Below, piece after piece: positions 34,315-41,366 of a stretch of DNA of 64,000 nucleotides. Source of the stretch: JAOPZW01 sp963807305. Its GTDB lineage: Bacteria > Actinomycetota > Thermoleophilia > Solirubrobacterales > Solirubrobacteraceae. The notes below the pieces were generated by a model. It was given only the letters and a program-made list of their open reading frames with translations. It did not search any database and had not been told where the DNA came from. Made by a program: the position numbers and the translations under genes. The stretch covers positions 868,001 through 932,000 of the forward strand of contig CAWEBN010000005.1 of the NCBI GenBank assembly GCA_963807305.1, in the 5' to 3' direction. The first letter of the stretch is position 1. Each line of letters begins with the position of its first letter.

Positions 34315-34374
34315 GCACTCGCGCCCGTGATGACCGCCCGCTACCGTGAGCACTCGCGCCCGTGATGACCGGCC
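34305..34374 (+). repeat. 35-bp tandem duplication over the tsaD stop codon
   Basis: Two adjacent 35-bp copies (34305-34339 and 34340-34374) match at 34 of 35 positions. Copy one contains the last tsaD codons and the TGA; copy two is intergenic. Like the 36-bp repeat at 12503, it duplicates a gene boundary. Confidence 0.9.
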
Positions 34375-34401
34375 GCCGATGACGAACGGCGACGCGCTGT
34401 C

Positions 34402-34638
34402 ATGAGCCTCGTCCTCTACGGTCGCCCGGGCTGTCATCTGTGCGACGAGGCCCGGACCGTGCTCGAACGCATCGGCCACCCGTTCGAGGAGGTCGACATC
34501 GAGGCCGACGACGCGCTGCTCGCCCGCTATCTGGAACGCATCCCCGTCATCGCGCTCGACGGAGCCGAGCTCTATGACTTCTTCGTGGACGAGGTCGAGC
34601 TTCGGGCCCGGCTCGACGCTAGAGTGCGACGGGCATGA
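34402..34638 (+). CDS. glutaredoxin-like protein (DUF836)
   Basis: 78 residues with a thioredoxin-fold start LVLYGRPGCHLC, redox pair C11-x2-C14, and the cis-proline loop RIPVIALDGAELYDFFVDE. Small stand-alone glutaredoxins of this kind act on protein or low-molecular-weight disulfides. It overlaps rex by 4 bp; pairing a disulfide reductase with a redox sensor suggests a shared redox theme (inference). Confidence 0.85.
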   Translation: MSLVLYGRPGCHLCDEARTVLERIGHPFEEVDIEADDALLARYLERIPVIALDGAELYDFFVDEVELRARLDARVRRA

Positions 34639-35309
34639 GCGTCGGCGACGCCATCCACCACGCGGCCGACCCAGGGGACGGAACTCCGATGCCGGAGCGC
34701 CTCTCGCTGGGCGTCGCTGCGCGCCTGTCGCGCTACCTGCAGGTCCTCACCCAGGCCAAGAAGATGGGCAAGGAGACCATCTCCTCCCAGGAGCTCAGCG
34801 ACTACACCCACGTCAACTCGACGCAGATCCGCCGCGATCTTTCGGGCTTCGGCAAGTTCGGCAAGCGCGGCGTGGGCTACAACGTCGACTCGCTCGTCTC
34901 GCAGATCCGCAAGATCCTGCGCACCGCGGGCCAGCACAACATCGCCCTCTTCGGCGCCGGCCACCTGGGGCGCGCGATCGCGAGCTCGGACATCTTCGCC
35001 GACCACGGCTTCCGGGTCGTCGCCATCTTCGACGCCGATCCGCGCAAGGTCGGGCACACGGTCGGCAACCAGGCCGTCCGCCATGTGCGCGACCTCAAGC
35101 AGGTCGTCGAGGACGAGGACATCGTCGTCGGCGTTCTCGCGGTCCCGAACGCCGCGGCGCAACCGCTCGCCGACGACCTCGTCGATGCCGGCGTGAAGAT
35201 CATCTTCAACTACTCAGAGGCGCTGGTGCAGGTCCCGCCCGAGGTCACCGTCCACACGTCCAGCCCCGCCGTGGACCTCCTCTACGCGCTCTACTTCTAT
35301 CTGACCTGA
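34635..35309 (+). CDS. rex: redox-sensing transcriptional repressor Rex
   Basis: 224 residues. The winged helix at about 22-85 contains ISSQELSDYTHVNSTQIRRD, then GFGKFGKRGVGYNV. The Rossmann domain has GAGHLGRAI at 107-115, sensing the NADH/NAD+ ratio. The C-terminal swapped helix, SSPAVDLLYALYFYLT, is complete. Start 34635 is supported by the ATGA overlap and by a TAGAGT box 10 nt upstream; a start at 34689 (MPERLSLG) would lose only an unconserved N-terminus. Rex typically represses respiratory and fermentation genes. Confidence 0.95.
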   Translation: MSVGDAIHHAADPGDGTPMPERLSLGVAARLSRYLQVLTQAKKMGKETISSQELSDYTHVNSTQIRRDLSGFGKFGKRGVGYNVDSLVSQIRKILRTAGQHNIALFGAGHLGRAIASSDIFADHGFRVVAIFDADPRKVGHTVGNQAVRHVRDLKQVVEDEDIVVGVLAVPNAAAQPLADDLVDAGVKIIFNYSEALVQVPPEVTVHTSSPAVDLLYALYFYLT

Positions 35310-35313
35310 GGCC

Positions 35314-36465
35314 ATGAGCATCGACCTGGCCGCAGCGGAGGAGCTCTTCGCCGTCTCCACCGACGCCACCGTCGGCCTCGAGGAGGAGTTCGGCATCCTC
35401 GACGCCGCCTCGCTGGACCTCGTCCCGCGCTTCGAGGAGCTGCGCGACCTCGCCGCCGCCGACGACCCGGTGCTCTCCGAGGCCATCGCCGGGGAGCTCA
35501 TCTCGAGCGAGATCGAGATCCGCTCCGGCCGCGGCGAGGACGTCCACGACGCGCTGCGCCGCCAGCGCGATGCCCGCAGCCGCCTCTTCGCCCTGGCCGA
35601 GTCGCGCGGGATCGCGCTCGGGGCGACGGGCACCCATCCGTGGGCCGACTACCGCGAGCAGCGCAACATCGACACCGAGCACTACCGTCGCGTCGTCGAC
35701 GGCCTGCGGTACGTCGCGCGGCGCAACAACACGTTCTCGCTCCACGTCCACGTCGGCGCGCGCGACGTCGATCGCGCGGTGGGCGCCTGCGACCGGCTGC
35801 GCCCGGTGCTCCCCCTGCTGCTCAGCATCAGCGCCAACTCGCCCTACCTCGACGCCCGCGACAGCGGGCTGCACTCGGCGCGCTCGCAGGCCTTCACGAA
35901 GAGCTTCCCGCGCTGCGGGATCCCCGACGCCTTCGGCTCGTGGCAGGCCTACCGCGACTACATCGACTTCCTGATCCGCACCGAGTCGATCATGGAGTAC
36001 ACGCAGGTGTGGTGGTCGATCCGCCCGCACCTGTCGTTCGGGACGGTCGAGGTGCGCATCTGCGACGCACAGAGCAGCGCGGCCGAGTCCGAAGCGCTGA
36101 GCAGCCTGATCGTCGCCTCGGTGGCGCAGGCGCTGCGCGACATCGACGAGGACGTGCCCTTCACCGATCCGCCACGCCGGCTGATCGAGGAGAACTTCTG
36201 GCGCGCCATCCGCTTCGGGCAGGACGGGACGCTGCTCGACCTCGATCGCGGAGAGGCCTTCCCGGCGGCCGCGGCGATCGAGCGGTTGCTGCAGTGGACC
36301 GCACCGGTGCGCGCCGAGATGGGTGTCGAGCCCGCCTTCCCGTCCCTCAACGGCGCGCAGCGCCAGCGCCGCGCGATCGACGCTGGTGTCAGCATGCAGG
36401 AGGTCTTCGCCGGCGCCGTGCGCGAGACCAGCCAGACCTACGTCCAGGAGACCGAGACCGCATGA
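35314..36465 (+). CDS. YbdK-type carboxylate-amine ligase (glutamate-cysteine ligase 2 family)
   Basis: 383 residues. VGLEEEFGILDAASLDLVPR at 20-39 gives the conserved EEE metal/ATP residues. SSEIEIRSGRGED, NTFSLHVHVGARD, SISANSPYLDARDSGLHSAR, GTVEVRICDAQS and RLIEENFWRAIRFGQDG are family blocks. The family makes gamma-glutamyl amides (YbdK has weak gamma-glutamylcysteine synthetase activity). It lies 4 bp after rex, so it may be part of a thiol/redox operon with the glutaredoxin. Confidence 0.93.
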   Translation: MSIDLAAAEELFAVSTDATVGLEEEFGILDAASLDLVPRFEELRDLAAADDPVLSEAIAGELISSEIEIRSGRGEDVHDALRRQRDARSRLFALAESRGIALGATGTHPWADYREQRNIDTEHYRRVVDGLRYVARRNNTFSLHVHVGARDVDRAVGACDRLRPVLPLLLSISANSPYLDARDSGLHSARSQAFTKSFPRCGIPDAFGSWQAYRDYIDFLIRTESIMEYTQVWWSIRPHLSFGTVEVRICDAQSSAAESEALSSLIVASVAQALRDIDEDVPFTDPPRRLIEENFWRAIRFGQDGTLLDLDRGEAFPAAAAIERLLQWTAPVRAEMGVEPAFPSLNGAQRQRRAIDAGVSMQEVFAGAVRETSQTYVQETETA

Positions 36466-36908
36466 CCGACGAACCGCAGGACCCCAGGCAGCCCACCGAG
36501 GAGGAGATGCGCGCCGCCTACGAGCAGCAGCTCAAGGAGATTCGCGTCGAGGACGTGCTCGTCCAGACGGTCCTCTCGCTCATCAACCTCGGCAGCCTGC
36601 GCGCCGGCCTCGTGCCGGGCAACGAGGACGAGGCCGATCCCGACCAGCTGCGCGCGGCGATCGACGCCGTGCGCGCGCTGCTGCCGCAGGTCGAGCCCGT
36701 GCTCGGCCCCGATGCACGCCAGATCCGCGACGCCGTGTCGCGCCTGCAGATGGAGTACGCCCGCCTGACGAGCGCCGCCGCGGGGTCCGAGGGCCGGCCC
36801 GCGCCCCAGGGCGCCGCCCCGGAGGGCGACGCGCCCGCGGAGGCCGCCCAGAAGGAGGGCGCGGGGCCGGCGCAGAGCAGCGGCAGGCTCTGGGTTCCGG
36901 GGCGTTGA
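36462..36908 (+). CDS. DUF1844-like protein
   Basis: 148 residues, ATG inside the ybdK-like stop. The core (VEDVLVQTVLSLINLGSLRA, LLPQVEPVLGPDARQIRDAV, SRLQMEYARLT) follows the DUF1844 pattern, a short all-helical protein of unknown function common in actinobacteria and myxobacteria. The last 50 residues are Ala/Pro/Gln-rich and low-complexity. Last gene of the rex operon, ended by the terminator at 36968. Confidence 0.7.
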   Translation: MTDEPQDPRQPTEEEMRAAYEQQLKEIRVEDVLVQTVLSLINLGSLRAGLVPGNEDEADPDQLRAAIDAVRALLPQVEPVLGPDARQIRDAVSRLQMEYARLTSAAAGSEGRPAPQGAAPEGDAPAEAAQKEGAGPAQSSGRLWVPGR

Positions 36909-36967
36909 CGCCGGGCGGGCGGCGCGTCCGCCGCCGTCCCCGCTAGGATGCGCCGCCGAGCAGGTAT

Positions 36968-36989
36968 GGCGCCCTCGCGGGCGCCTTTT
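36968..36989 (+). terminator. Rho-independent terminator after the rex operon
   Basis: Perfect stem GGCGCCC-TCGC-GGGCGCC followed by TTTT, 60 nt past the DUF1844-like stop. A possible -10 (TAGGAT, 36944) just upstream raises the alternative that it attenuates hppA transcription. Confidence 0.85.
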
Positions 36990-37067
36990 GCCGTTCCGCT
37001 CACGCGTCCGCGTGCCGGAGGAGGCCGTGACGCGGATCCGATCACATTGCCGAAGGACTTCTGAACC

Positions 37068-39107
37068 TTGAGTAACTTCCTGACCGACCACGGGGTCGTC
37101 ATCGCGCTCATCTGCGCGGGCTCCGCCGTGGCCTATGGCCTGCTGACCACACGAGCACTGCTCGCGCTCTCGCCGGGCAACGCCGAGATGCAGCGCATCT
37201 CCGGCGCCGTCCAAGAGGGCGCCCGGGCCTACCTGAACCGCCAGTACACCGTCATCGCCGGGGTGGGCGTCGTCCTGGCCATCGCCCTGATCTTCATCCA
37301 GGACGGCTACGTCGCCGTCGGCTTCGTGATCGGCGGCGTGCTCTCGGGGGCCACCGGCTACATCGGCATGAACGTGTCGGTGCGGGCCAACGCCCGCGTG
37401 GCCGAGGCCGCTCGCGGCGGCGTGGGCCCCGCGCTCGACGTGGCCTTCCGCGGCGGCGCCATCACCGGCCTGCTCGTGGTGGGCCTGGCCCTGCTCGGCG
37501 TGGCCGGCTACTACGGCCTGCTGACGACCGTCTTCGATCGCAGCCAGAAGGAGGCCGTCGACGCGCTCATCGGCCTCGGCTTCGGAGGTTCGCTGATCTC
37601 CGTCTTCGCCCGGCTGGGCGGCGGCATCTTCACCAAGGCGGCCGACGTGGGCGCCGACTTGGTCGGCAAGGTCGAGGCCGGGATCCCCGAGGACGACCCT
37701 CGCAACCCGGCCGTCATCGCCGACAACGTGGGCGACAACGTCGGCGACTGCGCCGGCATGGCGGCCGACCTGTTCGAGACCTACGCGGTGACCGCGGTCG
37801 CCGTGATGCTGCTGGGCGTCCTGACCTTCCAGCAGGACACGGCGGCGGCGCTGTACCCGCTCGTGCTGGGCGGCGTGGCGATCATCGCCTCGATCCTCGG
37901 GACGTTCGCCGTCAAGTCGGCGGCCGGCAACGTCGAGCGGGCGCTGTACCAGGGCCTGGTCCTGTCGGGCCTGATCGCGGCCATCGCCTTCTACCCGGTC
38001 ACCAAATGGCTCATGGACGGCATCTCCGGCGGCGACAACCCGAGCGTGGGCGATCTCTACCTGTGCTCGATCGTCGGCATCGTCGTGACCGCGTGCCTGT
38101 TCCTGCTGACCGACTACTACACCTCGACGCGCTTCAGCCCGGTCAAGAAGACGTCGGCGGCCTCGCAGACCGGCCACGCGACGAACATCATCCAGGGCTT
38201 CTCCAGCGGCCTGCAGGCCACGGCGCTGCCCGCGCTCGTGCTCGTGTTCGGCATCTTCTTCGCCTGGAAGCTTGCCGGTATCTACGGGATCGGCGTGGCG
38301 GTCATGGGCCAGCTCTCGCTGACCGGCCTCATCGTCGCGCTCGATGCGTTCGGCCCGATCACCGACAACGCGGGCGGCATCGCCGAGATGGCCGACCTGC
38401 CCGAGGATGTCCGCAACGTGACCGACCCGCTCGACGCGGTCGGCAACACCACCAAGGCCGTGACCAAGGGCTACGCGATCGGCTCCGCCGTGCTCGCGGC
38501 CATCGTGCTCTTCGCGGGCTTCAAGTCCGAGCTCGCGGCCGCGGGCCAGAACCTCGTGTTCGCGATCGACGACCCGCCGGTCCTAATGGGCCTGCTGATC
38601 GGCGGCATGATGGTCACGCTGTTCGCCTCGCTCTCGATCGAGGCCGTCGGCCGCGCCGCGGGCGGCGTCGTCGAGGAGGTGCGCCGCCAGTTCCGCGAGA
38701 AGCCGGGGATCATGGAGGGCACCGAGACGCCCGACTACGCCATCGCCGTCGACATCGTGACCAAGGCCGCGCAGCGCGAGATGATCCTGCCCGCGATGAT
38801 CCCGATCCTGATCCCGTTGATCGTCGGGATCATCAGCGTCAAGGTGCTCGGCGGCCTGCTCATCGGCGTCATCATCGTGGGCTTCTTCTTCGCCGTGCTC
38901 ATGACCGCCGGCGGCGGCGCGTGGGACAACGCGAAGAAGCTCATCGAGGACGGCGCCTACGGCGGCAAGGGCTCCGAGGCCCACGCGGCCTCGGTCACCG
39001 GCGACACCGTCGGCGACCCGTTCAAGGACACCGCAGGCCCCGCCATCAACCCCATGATCAAGGTGGCCAACATCGTGGCCATCCTCATCATCCCGATCAT
39101 CACGTAG
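37068..39107 (+). CDS. hppA: K+-independent proton-translocating pyrophosphatase
   Basis: 679 residues from TTG 37068, with AAGGA about 10 nt upstream. Sixteen or so helices. The pyrophosphate site includes DVGADLVGKVEAGIPEDDPR near 195 and DNVGDNVGDCAGMAADLFE near 218-236; the C-terminal half repeats the acid clusters (SVTGDTVGDPFKDTAGPAIN). The motif GNTTKAVT at 459-466 has Lys and Thr where K+-dependent enzymes have Ala residues, marking the K+-independent H+-pumping class. It energises the membrane from pyrophosphate. Confidence 0.97.
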   Translation: MSNFLTDHGVVIALICAGSAVAYGLLTTRALLALSPGNAEMQRISGAVQEGARAYLNRQYTVIAGVGVVLAIALIFIQDGYVAVGFVIGGVLSGATGYIGMNVSVRANARVAEAARGGVGPALDVAFRGGAITGLLVVGLALLGVAGYYGLLTTVFDRSQKEAVDALIGLGFGGSLISVFARLGGGIFTKAADVGADLVGKVEAGIPEDDPRNPAVIADNVGDNVGDCAGMAADLFETYAVTAVAVMLLGVLTFQQDTAAALYPLVLGGVAIIASILGTFAVKSAAGNVERALYQGLVLSGLIAAIAFYPVTKWLMDGISGGDNPSVGDLYLCSIVGIVVTACLFLLTDYYTSTRFSPVKKTSAASQTGHATNIIQGFSSGLQATALPALVLVFGIFFAWKLAGIYGIGVAVMGQLSLTGLIVALDAFGPITDNAGGIAEMADLPEDVRNVTDPLDAVGNTTKAVTKGYAIGSAVLAAIVLFAGFKSELAAAGQNLVFAIDDPPVLMGLLIGGMMVTLFASLSIEAVGRAAGGVVEEVRRQFREKPGIMEGTETPDYAIAVDIVTKAAQREMILPAMIPILIPLIVGIISVKVLGGLLIGVIIVGFFFAVLMTAGGGAWDNAKKLIEDGAYGGKGSEAHAASVTGDTVGDPFKDTAGPAINPMIKVANIVAILIIPIIT

Positions 39108-39138
39108 GCGCCGGCCTCCGGCATCTTGCTGTGCGAGC

Positions 39139-39163
39139 GGGCGGCGCTTCGGGGCCGCCCGTT
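39139..39163 (+). terminator. hairpin after hppA
   Basis: GGGCGGC-GCTTCGGG-GCCGCCC followed by GTTT, about 30 nt past the hppA stop. The T-tract is short, but the position and strength fit a terminator. Confidence 0.6.
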
Positions 39164-39259
39164 TGCTGTCCGGCCGCCGCTCGCGGCGCCGCGCGCCGCT
39201 TATCTTTGGGCCCGCCCGTCTGCTGTCCGGCCGCCGCTCGCGGCGCCGCGCGGCGCTTA
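39155..39259 (+). repeat. 48-bp direct repeat, 57-bp period
   Basis: Copies at 39155-39202 and 39212-39259 match at about 46 of 48 positions. They contain the palindromic core GCGGCGCCGC and directly abut the left inverted repeat at 39262. Part of the gene-free 39108-39750 interval. Confidence 0.8.
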
Positions 39260-39398
39260 CTGCATCACCGAGGGGAAGCAGCCCGCCGGTGGGCGGGCGC
39301 GGCGGCGCCCTCGCGGGTGGGCGCCGGACGCTTGTCGGGTTTCGTGCCGATACGGCACCCAAGGCGACAACCGTCCCGGGCCAGCGACGAAAGGTGAG

Positions 39399-39421
39399 TT
39401 TGTCGGCTTATGGCCGACAAA
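39399..39421. repeat. perfect hairpin TTTGTCGGC-TTATG-GCCGACAAA
   Basis: A 9-bp perfect inverted repeat with a 5-nt loop, unusually AT-containing for this region, immediately before the minisatellite array. It could be a protein-binding palindrome or RNA hairpin. Confidence 0.7.
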
Positions 39422-39423
39422 GT

Positions 39424-39631
39424 CGCCACTCGTCCCGGCGCGTCCCCAGAAGGCGCCACTCGTCCCGGCGCGTCCCGGAAGTCGCCACTTGTCCCGGCGC
39501 GTCCCCGGAAGGCGCCACTCGTCCCGGCGCGTCCCGGAAGGCGCCACTCGTCCCGGCGCGTCCCGGGAAGGCGCCACTCGTCCCGGCGCGTCCCGGGAAG
39601 GCGCCACTCGTCTCGGCGCGACCCCGGAAGG
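39424..39631 (+). repeat. seven-copy 29/30-bp minisatellite
   Basis: Units start at 39424, 39454, 39483, 39513, 39542, 39572 and 39602, each beginning CGCCACTCGTCCCGGCGCG (copies 3 and 7 slightly varied) and ending near GGAAG. Lengths are 29-30 bp. Units are contiguous with no spacers, so this is not a CRISPR array. Confidence 0.9.
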
Positions 39632-39714
39632 CGGCGGTCCCGCTCGCTCGCCAGAGGGCTCCTTCCCCTCGGTGATGCCTTGAGGCGCGGCGCCGCGCCG
39701 CCCGCCGCACGAGG

Positions 39715-39743
39715 TTGACCGTCACACCGCCCCGAGCGAGGAT
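39715..39743 (+). promoter_or_regulatory. promoter of the acyl-CoA ligase gene
   Basis: TTGACC (39715-39720), 17-bp spacer, GAGGAT (39738-39743). The -10 ends 7 nt before GTG 39751, so the transcript would be leaderless. The TTG at 39715 is thus more likely part of the -35 than a start codon. Confidence 0.45.
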
Positions 39744-39750
39744 CGCGGGC

Positions 39751-41352
39751 GTGACCCTCAGCGAGACCGCCCCGGCGCCACCGGCCGCGCTGGCGGCCGC
39801 GACGATGTGCGAGGCGCTGATGACGACCGCGGCCGAGCGGCCCGATCAGGTCGCCCTGCGCAGCCCCGACGATGCGTTCTCGCTGACCTTCGCGCAGCTG
39901 CTGCGCCGGCTCGCCGCGACGGCGGGCATCCTCCACGACCTTGGCCTGCGCAAGGGCGACGCGCTCGGGGTCATGCTCCTCAACCGGCCCGAGTTCCACG
40001 TCGTCGACGCGGCGGCGATGCTGCTCGGGGCGACGCCGTTCAGCCTCTACAACACCTCGCCGGCCGAGCAGATCGCCTTCGTCATGGGCGACGCCGGGAA
40101 CAGGCTCGTGGTGGCCGAGCCGCGCTTTCTCGACGTCGTGGGCGAGGCCGCCGGCGACGGGGTGCGGGTCGTCGAGCTCACCGAGCTCGACGGCGGCGAC
40201 GAGGACTTCGACCTCGAGCCGCACTGGCGCGCGGTGGTGCCCGAGGACCTGCTGACGCTGATCTACACCTCCGGCACGACGGGGCCGCCCAAGGGCGTCG
40301 AGCTGACCCACGCCAACATGCTGGCCGAGCTGCGCGGCGTCCACGCCGCGGTGCCGCTGGAGGGCGGCGGGCGCTGGGTCTCGTTCCTGCCCTCGGCCCA
40401 CGTCGCCGACCGCTGGGGCTCGCACTACTCGGCCCTCATGACCTACGGCCACACGGTGACGCCTGTGGCCGACCCGACGCAGGTCTTCGCGGTCGTGGCC
40501 CAGGTGAGGCCGACGAGCTTCGGCGGCGTCCCGCGCGTGTGGGAGAAGCTCAAGGCGGCGCTCGAGGCCTCGGGTGCCGCGGCGCCGGCGCCCGGGCAGC
40601 TCAAGGAGCGCCTCGGGCTCGACGAGGCGCGCTGGCTGGCCGTCGGTGCCGCGCCCACGCCGGTCGAGGTGCTCGAGTTCTTCGCGGCGCGCGGCATGCC
40701 GATCTGCGAGGTGTGGGGCATGAGCGAGACCTCGTGCATCGTCACCACCAACCGCCCTGGGGCGACGAGGCCCGGCTCCGTCGGTCAGCCGATCGAGGGC
40801 ATGGAGCTGTGGATCGCCGACGACGGCGAGCTGCTCGTCCGCGGGCCGCTGGTGATGGCCGGCTACCGCGGCCGCCCCGACCTCACGGCGCAGGCGATCG
40901 ACGCCGACGGCTGGCTGCACACCGGCGACGTCGGGCGCATCGACGACGACGGCTACCTGTGGATCGTCGACCGCAAGAAGGAGCTGATCATCAACGCGGC
41001 CGGCAAGAACGTCTCGCCGGCCAACGTCGAGGCGCTCCTGAAGAGCTCGGGCCCGCTCATCGGCCAGGCCTGCGTCGTGGGCGACCGCCGTCCCTACCTC
41101 GTGGCGCTGCTGGTCCTCGACCCCGACACCGCCGCCGGCCTCGACCCCGCCGACGCGGACGTCGTGGCCCGGGTGCAGAAGGAGGTCGACGCGGCCAACG
41201 CGCATCTGTCGCGGGTGGAGCAGATCAAGCGCTTCCGCGTCCTCTCCGAGGAGTGGCTGCCGGGCGGCGACGAGCTCACGCCGACGATGAAGCTCAAGCG
41301 CCGTCCCATCGCCGGGAAGTACGCGGGCGAGATCGACGGCCTCTACGCCTAG
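39751..41352 (+). CDS. long-chain fatty acid-CoA ligase (AMP-forming)
   Basis: 533 residues from GTG 39751. ANL superfamily motifs: LIYTSGTTGPPKGVELTHAN (AMP-binding P-loop), VWGMSETSCIVTTN, LHTGDVGRIDDDGYLWIVDR and KELIINAAGKNVSPANVE, ending in the catalytic lysine region TPTMKLKRRPI. It activates fatty acids to acyl-CoA through an acyl-adenylate, most like the FadD15 type of actinobacteria. The 15-bp gap to the next gene carries a TAGACT box. Confidence 0.93.
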   Translation: MTLSETAPAPPAALAAATMCEALMTTAAERPDQVALRSPDDAFSLTFAQLLRRLAATAGILHDLGLRKGDALGVMLLNRPEFHVVDAAAMLLGATPFSLYNTSPAEQIAFVMGDAGNRLVVAEPRFLDVVGEAAGDGVRVVELTELDGGDEDFDLEPHWRAVVPEDLLTLIYTSGTTGPPKGVELTHANMLAELRGVHAAVPLEGGGRWVSFLPSAHVADRWGSHYSALMTYGHTVTPVADPTQVFAVVAQVRPTSFGGVPRVWEKLKAALEASGAAAPAPGQLKERLGLDEARWLAVGAAPTPVEVLEFFAARGMPICEVWGMSETSCIVTTNRPGATRPGSVGQPIEGMELWIADDGELLVRGPLVMAGYRGRPDLTAQAIDADGWLHTGDVGRIDDDGYLWIVDRKKELIINAAGKNVSPANVEALLKSSGPLIGQACVVGDRRPYLVALLVLDPDTAAGLDPADADVVARVQKEVDAANAHLSRVEQIKRFRVLSEEWLPGGDELTPTMKLKRRPIAGKYAGEIDGLYA

Positions 41353-41366
41353 ACTCCCGCTACGGC

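Larger units (their letters stand above)
39262..39678. repeat. 417-bp inverted-repeat-bounded noncoding element
   Basis: A 23-bp sequence at 39262-39284 (begins GCATCACCGAGGGGAAG) recurs inverted at 39656-39678 with one mismatch. Homology extends weakly outward into GC-rich sequence on both sides. Inside are a perfect 9-bp hairpin (39399) and a seven-copy minisatellite (39424). No believable coding frame: every frame through the array is a low-complexity shadow. It could be a MITE-like or REP-derived element. No target-site duplication is clear. Confidence 0.65.

Noticed and set aside
39424..39631. CRISPR array
   Set aside because: Units are contiguous with no unique spacers, and no cas genes are nearby.
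39126..39725. Small proteins encoded by the repeat island
   Set aside because: All six frames through it are open and low-complexity because of base composition; no start signal or domain.
39715..39750. TTG 39715 as start of the acyl-CoA ligase
   Set aside because: The extra 12 residues are unconserved and the TTG fits better as part of a -35 element; GTG 39751 is preferred.
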